DNA of 64,000 bases from Clostridia bacterium. Lineage in GTDB: Bacteria > Bacillota > Clostridia > Oscillospirales > CAG-272. Below the pieces are notes generated by a model, which searched no databases, was not told the origin of the DNA, and worked only from the letters and a program-made list of their open reading frames with translations. The first letter of the stretch is position 1; the number at the start of each line of letters is the position of its first letter. The translations under genes were made by a program, and so were the position numbers. The DNA lies in NCBI GenBank assembly GCA_017453365.1, contig JAFTKH010000012.1, forward strand, positions 1 through 64,000, written 5' to 3'. Below, piece by piece: positions 1 through 8,365 of the stretch.

Positions 1-160
1 AACATCTTTTCTAGAGCTATTGTTTCTAGCTTCTTCTTACTTCTTGAGTTATCTTTTTCTTTCAAAGTGTTTTAACGAGATCTTGCGCACTTTTCAGTGC
101 TCAGAATTCGTGTTGTTCAATTTTCAATGAGCAAGTTTTGCGCCGCCTTTTTTGGCTCGC
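1..160 (-). ncRNA. 5' leader of an rRNA operon
   Basis: Read on the minus strand, this stretch follows a consensus promoter (167-195). It contains a boxA-like antitermination signal, TGCTCATTGAAAATTGAAC (133 down to 115), of the kind found in Firmicute rrn leaders. It also has two small hairpins: gcact-tttc-agtgc at 87-100, and a ctaga/tctag pair near 11-31. No coding frame fits. The 16S gene itself should begin beyond base 1, so the rRNA assignment is inferred from promoter strength and the boxA match. Confidence 0.65.
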
Positions 161-166
161 CTGACT

Positions 167-195
167 ATTATACTACAAACATTTTTAATTGTCAA
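167..195 (-). promoter_or_regulatory. Perfect-consensus housekeeping promoter (rrn)
   Basis: Minus strand: TTGACA (195-190), 17-bp spacer, TATAAT (172-167). Both hexamers are fully consensus, as expected for a strong stable-RNA promoter. It points out of the left edge and diverges from the DUF421 gene. Confidence 0.85.
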
Positions 196-275
196 GACTT
201 TTTTTCAGATTTTTTTAAGTTTTCGGTATTATTCACGATTTTTGTTAAAATAACTAAATTTAGGGGGTGTTTTAT

Positions 276-911
276 TTGGCTTCTATATTCATAAGAACCA
301 TAATTATATATCTTTTATTATCATTATTGCTGAAAATAATGGGCAAAAGACAGATAGGAGAGCTCGAGGTACAGGAGCTGGTAGCGACGCTTTTAATATC
401 CGAAATAGCGTCAATCCCCATCGGAGACAACGACATTCCTCTCACTGCAGCCGTCATTCCTATATTATTTATATCCTGCCTGGAGATATTCATTTCAGCT
501 CTCAAAAACAAGTGGCACGGACTCAAGCGCGTTGTCGAAGGAGTACCTGTATACATTATATACCGCGGCCGCCTTATCGAGGATGCTCTTACGAGAAACA
601 GGATATCCATAAACGAGGTGATAACCGAGATGAGAATACAGGGGATAGGCTCTCTCGACGACGTTTACTACGGCATTCTCGAGCAAAACGGAAAGCTCTC
701 ACTCATTGAGAGAGGAGACAAGGACAAATATGCGCACTGTATTATAGTGGACACGGTGGTGGACACGGAAACGCTTTCGCGGCTCGGCTACAACGAGGAG
801 TGGCTTCATAGACAGCTCGAAAAGGAAGGTGTAAAAAGAGAGGCCGTCTTCCTTATGACTGCGAAGGACGACGGCACTGTAAATATAATAAGGAAGGAAA
901 CGAAAAAATGA
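276..911 (+). CDS. DUF421 (YetF-like) membrane protein
   Basis: Protein of about 211 residues. It has two or three N-terminal membrane segments, including the early motif KIMGKRQIGELEVQELVATL typical of DUF421/YetF proteins, then a cytoplasmic alpha/beta domain. Family members sit in the inner membrane; their biochemical role is not settled, and some Bacillus homologues are linked to spores. I start at TTG 276, because AGGGGG at 262-267 lies 8 nt upstream; a GTG at 267 lies inside that ribosome site. The last 4 bases overlap the next gene (ATGA), so the two are translationally coupled. DUF421-DUF4363 pairs recur in Clostridia. Confidence 0.85.
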   Translation: MASIFIRTIIIYLLLSLLLKIMGKRQIGELEVQELVATLLISEIASIPIGDNDIPLTAAVIPILFISCLEIFISALKNKWHGLKRVVEGVPVYIIYRGRLIEDALTRNRISINEVITEMRIQGIGSLDDVYYGILEQNGKLSLIERGDKDKYAHCIIVDTVVDTETLSRLGYNEEWLHRQLEKEGVKREAVFLMTAKDDGTVNIIRKETKK

Positions 912-1258
912 AGAGCATACTTTTCTCGGGGCTCGCGATACTCGCGGTAAGCGCTGTCGTTTTTATTGGCTCGGGAATATCTGCTATGAAGCTCGCCGAG
1001 CTTGAGGAAGCGCTGCATTCGGCCACCGATGTTTCGGACTACAAGGAGATTGAAGCGAGGTTTCTAGATATGGAAAACTATCTCTCCCTCTCCATCGGAG
1101 ACCTCGAGCTTACGGAAATACGCTATTCTTTTACAGAACTGATAGCCTTCGCCGAATGTGGGAGCGACGACGAGGCCGAGGCGGCAAAAAGCCGCCTACT
1201 CTGCTATTTAGAGCACGAGAGGCGGCTTTCCGGCTTCGGGCCGGGAGCTATTTTTTAA
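908..1258 (+). CDS. DUF4363 family protein
   Basis: A 116-residue protein with one N-terminal membrane segment (about residues 4-24), then a helical, glutamate-rich extracytoplasmic part resembling DUF4363 proteins. The start overlaps the DUF421 stop by ATGA. Its partner role with DUF421 is inferred from this coupling, which recurs in Clostridia. The 3' end overlaps the convergent radical-SAM-linked gene by 4 bases, so there is no room for an intergenic terminator. Confidence 0.7.
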   Translation: MKSILFSGLAILAVSAVVFIGSGISAMKLAELEEALHSATDVSDYKEIEARFLDMENYLSLSIGDLELTEIRYSFTELIAFAECGSDDEAEAAKSRLLCYLEHERRLSGFGPGAIF

Positions 1259-1968
1259 TGCTCGCCGAAGTCTGACATATCTGCACGGCGTGCGACGAGG
1301 CGCATAATGGAGTAATATTCCTTCGTTATATCAGGGGCGGAGAGTATTCCGCACCCCTCCCTTAAGGCGGAAATGACGTACTCGGGATTTAAGAAGCTAG
1401 AGGCATCGGCAGAGAGTGTGCAGCCGATGCAAAGAAGTCCGTCAGATATATGCGCCTTCGCTTCCTTAATAAGCGGAGCAATATCGGCAGTTCTCGGCTC
1501 ATCGTGCGGCTTTCCCTTCTTCTTTACCACGACGCGGCCCGAGCGAAGGAGCTTCTCACACTCGGCGGCGAGCTCATAGGTCACACCTTCGGTTTTTATC
1601 TCAATAGAATAATCTAGCCATTTTAGTGCCGTGAGCTTCTCGTCCGTATAATAAGCATCGAGCACCTGCATCTCATCGGTCATATTACGGTTAAGACGTT
1701 CCTTAACCTCTGACGGCGAAATATCGTCAACGAGTCTTATATCCATAAACTCACACACACTTTCCGTTCCTATGGAGAGCGGAGCTGCGAAGACCATCTT
1801 CGGTTTCGGATTAAAGCCCTCGGTATACCAGAGCGGAAGGCCTGCCCTTACTATTATCTTATGCATAGTACGCACAAGGTCGAGGTGAGAGATATACTGA
1901 AGACTTCCTACCTTTTTAAACTTGAGTCGCATAGTGAGGTAAGGCTTATTCGGGGTCAGCTGCACCAT
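1255..1968 (-). CDS. TIGR03936 family radical-SAM-linked protein (DUF2344)
   Basis: A 237-residue protein starting MVQLTPNKPYLTMRLKFKK. The block KVGSLQYISHLDLVRTMHK followed by GFNPKPKMVFAAPLSIG is the DUF2344/TIGR03936 signature. These proteins always accompany, or are fused to, the TIGR03960 radical-SAM enzyme, as here. The exact reaction is unknown; a role near rRNA or ribosome maturation has been suggested from gene neighbourhoods. The start is supported by GGAGGT 8 nt upstream and overlaps the end of the upstream gene by 13 bases, indicating coupling. Confidence 0.88.
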   Translation of the reverse strand: MVQLTPNKPYLTMRLKFKKVGSLQYISHLDLVRTMHKIIVRAGLPLWYTEGFNPKPKMVFAAPLSIGTESVCEFMDIRLVDDISPSEVKERLNRNMTDEMQVLDAYYTDEKLTALKWLDYSIEIKTEGVTYELAAECEKLLRSGRVVVKKKGKPHDEPRTADIAPLIKEAKAHISDGLLCIGCTLSADASSFLNPEYVISALREGCGILSAPDITKEYYSIMRLVARRADMSDFGEH

Positions 1969-3806
1969 TTGTTCTTACCTCCAAGCTTATTCGCGCCGCA
2001 GCCGTTACAATGCTCGGCGCAGGACGGAGTTGTCTTTCCCTCATAGGCACGGGCGCGCTCGCGGAGCAAAAATTCCTTCGTAACACCGCAGTCTATGATA
2101 TCCCACGGAAGCACCTCGTCGGTAGCAAAGCCGCGGGTGGTATAAAAATCGGGGTCGACGCCGGTTCGGCGGAACACGTCCAGCCAGCGCTCAAAGTCAA
2201 AGTATTCGTCCCACGCATCAAACATAGCTCCCTCCTCCACGGCAAGGGCTATGGCGGGTGCGAGCCTACGGTCGCCGCGTGCAAAGACAGCCTCTATGAA
2301 CGACACTCTCGCATCGTGATAGGTATACCTTATTTTCCTATCGGTTATATGAGAGCGAAGGTGCTCCTGCTTCTGCTCGAGCGACTCGAGGCTGTCCTGC
2401 CGTTCCCACTGGAAGGGTGTAAAGGGCTTCGGCACGAAGCAAGCAACGCTTATAGTAACGCTGACCCCCCTCGGGCGCTCGGACTTCGGCATTTCGTAAT
2501 ACTTATGAACTACGTCGGAGGCGAGCTTCGCTATTCCCTCTATATCCTCGAGGGTTTCGGTTGGAAGGCCGTTCATAAAATAGAGCTTCACACTGCTCTT
2601 ACCTCCGCGGAAGGCTATACCTACGGCGCGCATCAGGTCTTCCTCCGTAACGTTTTTGTTTATAACGTCGCGAAGCCTCTGCGTCCCTGCCTCGGGGGCA
2701 AAGGTGAGTCCTCCCGTTCGCACGCTCGATACCTTCTGCATCAGCTCCTCGGAGAAGCTGTCTATACGCAAGGAAGGCAAAGAGAGGCTAACGTGCGCGT
2801 CATCCGTCCAGGAAAGGAGTCCGTCGGTGAGCTCTCGGAGCTGTGAGTAGTCGCTTATCGAGAGCGATATCAGGGATATTTCGTCATAGCCCGTATTTTC
2901 ATAGAGGCATTTCGCGTTTTTACAGAGAGTTTCGGGTGACTTTTCCCTTATGGGGCGGTAGACCATACCTGCCTGACAGAAGCGGCAGCCCCTTATGCAG
3001 CCGCGGTAGACCTCGAGGACTATTCTGTCGTGAACGGTTTCGACGTAAGGCATAATAAGCTTGTCGGGATAGGGAGCCTTATCAAGGTCCTCTATTATAC
3101 GCTTCTTTATTTTTTTCGGCACGTCGGGGTAAAGGGGCTTATACTCCTTGATAGTTCCGTCATCATTGTAAGACACGTCGTAGAGAGAGGGGATATAAAC
3201 ACCCTCTATATGCGATGCGGCGCGGAGAAAGGCAGATTTCGTATAGGTGCCCTTTTCCTTCATTTCCATATACAGACGGCATATTTCGGGGAGCACCTCC
3301 TCGCCCTCGCCTATATTCATAAGGTCGAAGAACTCTGCTACGGGCTCCGAGTTATAAACGCAGGGGCCGCCGCCTATGATGATGGGCGCATCCTCGCCGC
3401 GCTCGCGCGCCCATATAGGGAAGCCGCCGAGCCTCAGCATCATAAGAGCAGTTGTATAGCAAAGCTCGTATTGCAGTGAGAAGGCTATCATATCAAAGTC
3501 GGAGAGTGGGTCGCCGCTTTCAACGGCGGAAAGAGGAATGGAATACTCTTCCATTTTCGCCTTCATATCCTCCCACGGTGCATATACGCGCTCGCACCAT
3601 ACCCCCCCTTCGCGGTTCAGAACGTCATAGAGTATTCTGACGCCGAGGTTGGACATACCTATTTCGTAAGTGTCGGGAAAGCAGAAGGCAAAGCGACACC
3701 TTACGCTCTTCTTGTCCTTCACCACGCGGTTATATTCTCCGCCTATGTAACGTCCCGGCTTTTCTACGCTTTTCAGCACCGAGGACATTTCTTTTTTATT
3801 TAACAT
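1956..3806 (-). CDS. TIGR03960 family B12-binding-type radical-SAM protein
   Basis: A 616-residue radical-SAM enzyme. The N-terminal region (about 30-190) resembles a cobalamin-binding-like fold with the clostridial segment FPDTYEIGMSNLGVRILYD. The radical-SAM cluster motif is RGCIRGCRFCQAGMVYRP (CxxxCxxC), near residue 265. A C-terminal segment ends in ERARAYEGKTTPSCAEHCNG, carrying more cysteines. Start ATG 3806 lies one base after the upstream stop, with AAGGA 8 nt before it. Length and domain order match the family; the substrate is not known. It is coupled to TIGR03936 downstream. Confidence 0.9.
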   Translation of the reverse strand: MLNKKEMSSVLKSVEKPGRYIGGEYNRVVKDKKSVRCRFAFCFPDTYEIGMSNLGVRILYDVLNREGGVWCERVYAPWEDMKAKMEEYSIPLSAVESGDPLSDFDMIAFSLQYELCYTTALMMLRLGGFPIWARERGEDAPIIIGGGPCVYNSEPVAEFFDLMNIGEGEEVLPEICRLYMEMKEKGTYTKSAFLRAASHIEGVYIPSLYDVSYNDDGTIKEYKPLYPDVPKKIKKRIIEDLDKAPYPDKLIMPYVETVHDRIVLEVYRGCIRGCRFCQAGMVYRPIREKSPETLCKNAKCLYENTGYDEISLISLSISDYSQLRELTDGLLSWTDDAHVSLSLPSLRIDSFSEELMQKVSSVRTGGLTFAPEAGTQRLRDVINKNVTEEDLMRAVGIAFRGGKSSVKLYFMNGLPTETLEDIEGIAKLASDVVHKYYEMPKSERPRGVSVTISVACFVPKPFTPFQWERQDSLESLEQKQEHLRSHITDRKIRYTYHDARVSFIEAVFARGDRRLAPAIALAVEEGAMFDAWDEYFDFERWLDVFRRTGVDPDFYTTRGFATDEVLPWDIIDCGVTKEFLLRERARAYEGKTTPSCAEHCNGCGANKLGGKNKWCS

Positions 3807-3807
3807 T

Positions 3808-6291
3808 TCATTTTTCCTTATCTTTTTTAGGGAGCTTAAAGCTCATACGCGAGCGCACGTAGAGAGCCACACCGGGCAAAAGCTGCCAAAGCGCGGGCAC
3901 GAATGCGGGAACGCTCGAAATCCTTCCCATAAGCACAAGCGAGAGGACAGAGGCCATAGCGGCGCCGCTCATCATAATCATAAGCTCTCCAATCGAGGCT
4001 CCAATTATGCGTGCTCTGTACGCTCTGGCTGTAAGGAGCATTTCGGGAACGCTGAATTTCTCACCGAGAGATACTGCGCCCGAGCTGATATGCGCGAAGA
4101 CCTCGTCGGGAGCGGGCAGCTCCTTTTCCTTCAGGACTCTTATAACGTCCTCTCCGAGCGTGAGAACGCGGAGCATATCCGCATCGATATTAGGGTCTCG
4201 CGTATAGACGAGAGGAACTATGTGCTCACGCCGAAGGTCAGGCAAGAGCATTGAGAACTCTTCCATAAAGGAATATCTTATAAAAAACTTTACGTATACC
4301 TCTCCATCCTCGGCGCCGTACATAACTCTCGTGGTATCGGTAGCCTCGGGCTTCGTTTTGTAGTCGTCCTCGGGTATCTTCACGTTATTGCGGAGCATAA
4401 ACTCCTCACTGCCCGCCATAACCTTATGCCCCTCGAAATATCCTACTATTCCGTCGTCGAACAGAGTAACGGACTCGGCAGGCTCACACTTTCTGTCAAG
4501 GGACTCCGAAAATACACGGGCAAGCGGTCCACCGACCACGGCAAAGAGCGAATACATCTCCTGCATAGCCTTCGCTGTATTATAAACCTTACCGTAAAGG
4601 TGCACCTTTCGTATAGAAACATCCTCTTCCCCGAATATTTCGGTATCGTCGTAAGCTATAACATCGACCTCGGCGGTATCGAGCACCGCACCCTCGCCGA
4701 CGAAGGTATGCTCACTCGCCTTCGCCATACGGAGGAGGCGGTTAAGCGGAAGCTTATGAACGAGGAGCGAGAAGGCGGGGACGGCAAAGAAGAAGACCAC
4801 CGAGAAGGTCTCAAACGCCGCAGCGAAGCGCGCCGTGCTATCGGTCAAGAAGAGGGCGATAGTCCCCGTTACAAGCGAAGCTCCGAGGCTTATGCCGAGT
4901 ACGGTGAGCACGTTCTGGCCGTTCTCGCGTATTTTTGATATATTCGACGTATAGTCGGAAACGAACGACGTGCGGAAGACACGCGCAAGCTTCGAGCTGT
5001 ACTCGTCAACAGCGCCGTCAAGAGCTATGTTCTCCTTATCGAGCGTTCTTGTAAACCTTTTATCAAGAACCCACATAGGCTTACCCGTGGATATCATTTT
5101 AAAGCTTAAGAACTCTCCGTCGAGCCTAAAATAAGCGGCGAGCACGGAAAAGGCAACCTGCAGTGAGAAGGGCAAGCTGAAATGCATATATCTTACGCCG
5201 ACCTCTCCGCCGAAGGCGGCGGTAAGCGAGAAGCCGAGAATTATTAAATACGACAGAGGGAGCATAAGCTCGGGTGTGACGGTTTTCGCGGCAAGATACC
5301 GAACGGCTCTGACAAGCTCCGGCAGGGCAAGCGCAAAAAGCGCCGTCGAGAACAAGAGGTCGACAAGAGCTCCCGAGCCCGCAAGAAATCCGCCCATATC
5401 GTAGGGCGAGAGGTTTGAGAATACTATCTCTGCCGCAACTAGGGACAAAATTACCAGAGCTATCGCGGCAAGCCTTACTCTCACAGACATTATAGCATCG
5501 AGAAATCTATCCTTAAAGCTATCGCGCTCCGAGCGCGCGGTGTACTCCGGGAAGAGCTTGTTTTTCGAGCGGCGCACGGCCTCGCGCGAGCCCTTCGGCT
5601 CTTCGCCCTCCGCATATTTACGCACGGGCGACGGAAGGATAACAGCTTCCTCCCTCATCTCTTTTTCCGCGGCATCGGAGTGCTCCTCATCCGCTGACAG
5701 CTCCTCCGACTCCGTATTTTCGGAGACAGCCTGCGGCGCAGCTGCTTCAGGCTGCTTTACGGGCACATCGCTCGCCTCGGGGATTTTGGGCGGAGGTGCC
5801 TCCTCGTCGGTTTCAAACTTATATATCTTTATACTTTCATCGGAAAAGGTGTCGGAGACACCTGTATTAGCGCTCACAACCACCTTCTCGACCTTACGCT
5901 CCTCGTCAAGCTCGGCGGTGGGGTCAAGCTCGCATTCAGGGGCGGGGCCTTCGTTCTTTTCGACCTGTATCGGCTTCTCAGCCTGCGGCCTGTTCGCCAT
6001 ACGGTAGCGCTCCGACGCCTCGGTAAATCTTGGAACATAGGTTGTCCGTATCCGCAGAGGGTCCTCTATAAAGCTCTCGCTCGAGTATTTCTCGTTCACC
6101 GAGAAGCTTTCGGGCAGAGAGAACTCGTCGCCGTCCGTTGCCACCGCTTCCGACTTTGCCGCTTCGGGGAGCGTATCCTCGGGGAGCTGCTCGGGCGGAG
6201 CTGCGGTCTCGGCTTCAAAGACAAGCCCGGCAGCCGTAACCGTTTCAAACTCCAGCGCGGTCCTTTTCTCGCTTCCGTTATCTCCGCTCAA
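3808..6291 (-). CDS. Catalytically degenerate P-type (P1B-like) ATPase homologue
   Basis: 827 residues. Residues 1 to about 260 are acidic, proline-rich and probably disordered. From about 265 the layout follows P1B ATPases: four membrane segments, a short soluble loop, two more segments, a soluble region and two C-terminal segments. The alignment is clear at FFAVPAFSLLVHKLPLNRLL (the CPC-type segment without its cysteines) and AEVDVIAYDDTEIFGEEDV, which sits where VDTVVFDKTGTLT would be. So DKTGT has become DDTEI (D548), and no TGE or GDGxND motif is visible. A residual N-domain-like stretch, GYFEGHKVMAGSEEFML, remains. I infer a non-pumping membrane protein. It starts at TTG with GGGAGG upstream, 2 nt after rlmB. 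Confidence 0.7.
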   Translation of the reverse strand: MSGDNGSEKRTALEFETVTAAGLVFEAETAAPPEQLPEDTLPEAAKSEAVATDGDEFSLPESFSVNEKYSSESFIEDPLRIRTTYVPRFTEASERYRMANRPQAEKPIQVEKNEGPAPECELDPTAELDEERKVEKVVVSANTGVSDTFSDESIKIYKFETDEEAPPPKIPEASDVPVKQPEAAAPQAVSENTESEELSADEEHSDAAEKEMREEAVILPSPVRKYAEGEEPKGSREAVRRSKNKLFPEYTARSERDSFKDRFLDAIMSVRVRLAAIALVILSLVAAEIVFSNLSPYDMGGFLAGSGALVDLLFSTALFALALPELVRAVRYLAAKTVTPELMLPLSYLIILGFSLTAAFGGEVGVRYMHFSLPFSLQVAFSVLAAYFRLDGEFLSFKMISTGKPMWVLDKRFTRTLDKENIALDGAVDEYSSKLARVFRTSFVSDYTSNISKIRENGQNVLTVLGISLGASLVTGTIALFLTDSTARFAAAFETFSVVFFFAVPAFSLLVHKLPLNRLLRMAKASEHTFVGEGAVLDTAEVDVIAYDDTEIFGEEDVSIRKVHLYGKVYNTAKAMQEMYSLFAVVGGPLARVFSESLDRKCEPAESVTLFDDGIVGYFEGHKVMAGSEEFMLRNNVKIPEDDYKTKPEATDTTRVMYGAEDGEVYVKFFIRYSFMEEFSMLLPDLRREHIVPLVYTRDPNIDADMLRVLTLGEDVIRVLKEKELPAPDEVFAHISSGAVSLGEKFSVPEMLLTARAYRARIIGASIGELMIMMSGAAMASVLSLVLMGRISSVPAFVPALWQLLPGVALYVRSRMSFKLPKKDKEK

Positions 6292-6293
6292 AG

Positions 6294-7136
6294 CTATACA
6301 CCTCCCTTAACGCATCTTTGCCTCGCTACCTCTGCAAAGAGCACCGAGGCGGCGCAGGATACGTTCATAGAATTGACCTGACCGAACATTGGTATTGACA
6401 CGGTGAGGTCGCATTTTTCCTTTACCAATCTTGAAATACCGAAGCCCTCGCTGCCGAGCACGAGCGCGGCGGCACCGCTAAAATCGGTATTGTAGTAGGC
6501 ATCGCCGTCCATATCCGCGGCATAAACCCAAAAGCCCCGCTCCTTCAGCTCGTCGAGCGTCGACGCAAGGTTAGTGACCTTCGCGATACGCATATGCATA
6601 AGCGCTCCCGCCGACGCCTTCGCAACCGTGGCGGTAAGTCCTACTGCGCGCCTTTTCGGAATAATAACACCGTGGAAGCCGAGGCACTCCGCAGAGCGTA
6701 TTATTGCGCCGAGGTTATGCGGGTCCTCAATTCCGTCACAGACCGCAACAAGAGGGCTCTCTCCCCTCTCGGCAGCATAATTTATTATGTCGTCCAGGGT
6801 GTAATAGTTCATCTCTGATGCAATAGCTATAATGCCCTGGTGCCTCTCGCCCCCGGACATAGCGTCCAGCTTCGTCCTGTCGCACTCTATAAGGGGTATT
6901 CCGCGCTCACGCGCCATACCTATAAGCAGCTTTATCGAGCCCTCGCGCTCGCCGTCGGTTATGTATATCTTCTCAACGTCGCATTCGCCCGAAAGGAGCT
7001 CTCGTACGGCATTTCTGCCAACTATCATATTCCCGTTTTTTTCGGCTGTTACCGCATCGCGGGCATCGTTCCTTTCCTTCCTGCCAAAATCGCGGCGGGG
7101 ACGGGATGCACCCGTGTCCTTTTTATTTTTATACAT
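6294..7136 (-). CDS. rlmB: SPOUT-family 23S rRNA 2'-O-methyltransferase (RlmB/TrmH type)
   Basis: A 280-residue TrmH-family RNA methyltransferase that uses S-adenosylmethionine to 2'-O-methylate a guanosine, by homology G2251 of 23S rRNA. A basic N-terminal tail (about 1-35) precedes the substrate-binding domain (NMIVGRNAVRELLSGECDVE). The SPOUT domain follows, with all three motifs: NLGAIIRSAECLGFHGVI, LVLGSEGFGISRLV and IPMFGQVNSMNVSCAASVL (the trefoil knot). It is the first gene of a minus-strand run with the P-type-like protein and the radical-SAM pair. RlmB is the best match; a TrmH-like target is possible. Confidence 0.88.
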   Translation of the reverse strand: MYKNKKDTGASRPRRDFGRKERNDARDAVTAEKNGNMIVGRNAVRELLSGECDVEKIYITDGEREGSIKLLIGMARERGIPLIECDRTKLDAMSGGERHQGIIAIASEMNYYTLDDIINYAAERGESPLVAVCDGIEDPHNLGAIIRSAECLGFHGVIIPKRRAVGLTATVAKASAGALMHMRIAKVTNLASTLDELKERGFWVYAADMDGDAYYNTDFSGAAALVLGSEGFGISRLVKEKCDLTVSIPMFGQVNSMNVSCAASVLFAEVARQRCVKGGV

Positions 7137-7162
7137 ATCTTACTCCAAGTGATGTATTTACA

Positions 7163-7192
7163 ATTATACAGATATATTGTAACATATTTTAA
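7163..7192 (-). promoter_or_regulatory. Putative promoter for the rlmB run
   Basis: Minus strand: TTAAAA (7192-7187), 18-bp spacer, TGTATAAT extended -10 (core 7168-7163), about 26 nt from the start codon. The -35 is weak; the extended -10 is good. Confidence 0.45.
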
Positions 7193-7220
7193 GGCGTTTG
7201 TACAGTGCTTTTCTCTCAAA

Positions 7221-7254
7221 AAATAAAAAACCTGTCGTATTCGACAGGTTTTTT
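7221..7254. terminator. Bidirectional intrinsic terminator
   Basis: Stem CCTGTCG-tatt-CGACAGG at 7231-7248, flanked by an A tract (7221-7230) and a T tract (7249-7254). It lies just after the zinc-ribbon gene on the minus strand, so its main job is to end that transcript. Confidence 0.88.
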
Positions 7255-7267
7255 ATTCGAAAAAAGC

Positions 7268-7549
7268 TTAATTCTCTGCTTCTCTCTTAGCCGCGAAGCA
7301 CTCGCTACAGTAAACAGGCTTACCCTCGGTGGGCTTGAAGGGCACTTGGCACTCCTTACCGCACTCTGCACAAACAGCAGCGAACATTTCTCTCGCACCC
7401 TTCTGTGCATTCTTCTTAGCGGCACGGCACTCCTTACATCTCGAGGGCTTATTCTCAAAGCCACGGGATGCATAGAACTCCTGCTCGCCTGCGGTGAACA
7501 CGAACTCGTTGCCACAATCTCTGCACTTCAATGTCTCGTCCTGGTACAT
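7268..7549 (-). CDS. Small zinc-ribbon protein
   Basis: A 93-residue protein with two zinc ribbons: LKCRDCGNEF paired with SRCKECRAAK in the first half, and AVCAECGKEC paired with VYCSECFAAK in the second. It resembles the probable zinc-binding domain (zf-trcl type) of small clostridial proteins. The function is unknown; nucleic-acid or protein binding is likely. I start at ATG 7549, because AAAGAGG lies 6 nt upstream; an in-frame GTG at 7567 would sit before that ribosome site. The 5' untranslated region holds a tRNA-like element (7588-7649). A strong terminator follows. Confidence 0.8.
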   Translation of the reverse strand: MYQDETLKCRDCGNEFVFTAGEQEFYASRGFENKPSRCKECRAAKKNAQKGAREMFAAVCAECGKECQVPFKPTEGKPVYCSECFAAKREAEN

Positions 7550-7587
7550 GATTTCCTCTTTCCTCACTTGATAGGTATAAATATTTC

Positions 7588-7649
7588 GCCCACGGGCGGG
7601 TTTTAACCGCCGTCCTCGTTTCCGCCGCTCTCCATTAAGCTACACGGGC
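7588..7649 (-). ncRNA. tRNA-like element lacking an anticodon arm
   Basis: Read on the minus strand, 62 nt fold like part of a tRNA. There is a 7-bp acceptor-like stem (GCCCGTG with CGTGGGC, two G-U pairs), TA, a D-arm (GCTT-AATGGA-GAGC), and a T-arm (GGCGG-TTAAAAC-CCGCC). Only 15 nt lie between the D and T arms, too few for an anticodon arm plus variable loop. The 5' end resembles tRNA-Arg. It begins 11 nt after the sigma-factor stop and precedes the zinc-ribbon start, so it is probably a 5'-leader element or a tRNA relic. Confidence 0.5.
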
Positions 7650-7660
7650 ATATAAACTAA

Positions 7661-8221
7661 TCAATCCTCCGCATAACGCATACCGTCACGGAGCTTTTTA
7701 AGTATCCTCGCTCTCGCATTTTCTACCGACTTAACACCCGTACCGACCGCATCAGCGGTTCGAGATACGCTCTCACCGAGTAGCCAAAGCTCGAAGACCC
7801 GATACTCATAATCGGACAAAAGACGCCTCGCCTCCGAGCGCAAGGTTTCCCTCTCCTCCCGTCTGATAAGCGGTGCTATAATACCGTCGGGGACAGCGAT
7901 AGTATCCATATCACAGGACGATGTAAGCCCACGGTCTGCGGCACTCTCACGGCGTATGAGGTCAAGGAGCCGACGTCTTACACAAATCGCGGCATAAAGG
8001 CCGAAGGTAACGTCCGTCTGTCCAAGCTCGTAGGTGAGCGCAGACTTATAAAGTGCGAGGCAAGCCTCGGAAAAGCAATCCTCGGTTTTAAGCCCAAGCT
8101 TTCCGATAGCGCTCATCAGCATAGGAGTGTACATCTCACAAAGCGAGGAAAACGCGTCGGGCTCACCGTCTCTGACGGCCAAAATGAGCTCATCGGGGCA
8201 ATTTCTATCCGATTTATTCAT
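7661..8221 (-). CDS. Sigma-70 family factor, SigH-like
   Basis: 187 residues. Region 2 runs from DELILAVRDGEPDAFSSLCE through TEDCFSEACLALYKSALTYE to FGLYAAICVRRRLLDLIRRE. Region 4 is LSDYEYRVFELWLLGE, with the helix-turn-helix ending in KSVENARARILKKL, close to the SigH form KSIDNAL..VKRKL. It directs RNA polymerase to a specific promoter set; a SigH-like stationary-phase or sporulation role is inferred. Start ATG 8221 has AGAGGT upstream and follows a consensus promoter; an upstream in-frame start at 8290 would precede that promoter. It is separated from the zinc-ribbon gene by the tRNA-like element. Confidence 0.8.
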   Translation of the reverse strand: MNKSDRNCPDELILAVRDGEPDAFSSLCEMYTPMLMSAIGKLGLKTEDCFSEACLALYKSALTYELGQTDVTFGLYAAICVRRRLLDLIRRESAADRGLTSSCDMDTIAVPDGIIAPLIRREERETLRSEARRLLSDYEYRVFELWLLGESVSRTADAVGTGVKSVENARARILKKLRDGMRYAED

Positions 8222-8236
8222 ATTCAAGATACCTCT

Positions 8237-8265
8237 ATTATATCTGCGATTTAATTCCTTGTCAA
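8237..8265 (-). promoter_or_regulatory. Consensus promoter of the sigma-factor gene
   Basis: Minus strand: TTGACA (8265-8260), 17-bp spacer, TATAAT (8242-8237). The -10 is about 15 nt from the ATG, giving a very short leader. Confidence 0.85.
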
Positions 8266-8365
8266 GACTTTTGTAAAAAAAAAGTAACAAAAAATTTGAA
8301 TTTTTAACAAACTTTCGCTTTTTTTCAGCTTTATTTTTGTTAAATCATCCGAAATATGGTTTTTT

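Noticed and set aside
97..294. Small plus-strand open frame at the left end
   Set aside because: It overlaps the divergent rrn promoter and leader and the DUF421 ribosome site; AT-rich, low-complexity translation.
3808..6291. Working heavy-metal P1B ATPase
   Set aside because: The phosphorylation Asp context, CPC, TGE and GDGxND motifs are all absent.
7588..7649. A functional tRNA-Arg gene
   Set aside because: There is no anticodon stem-loop; only 15 nt separate the D and T arms.
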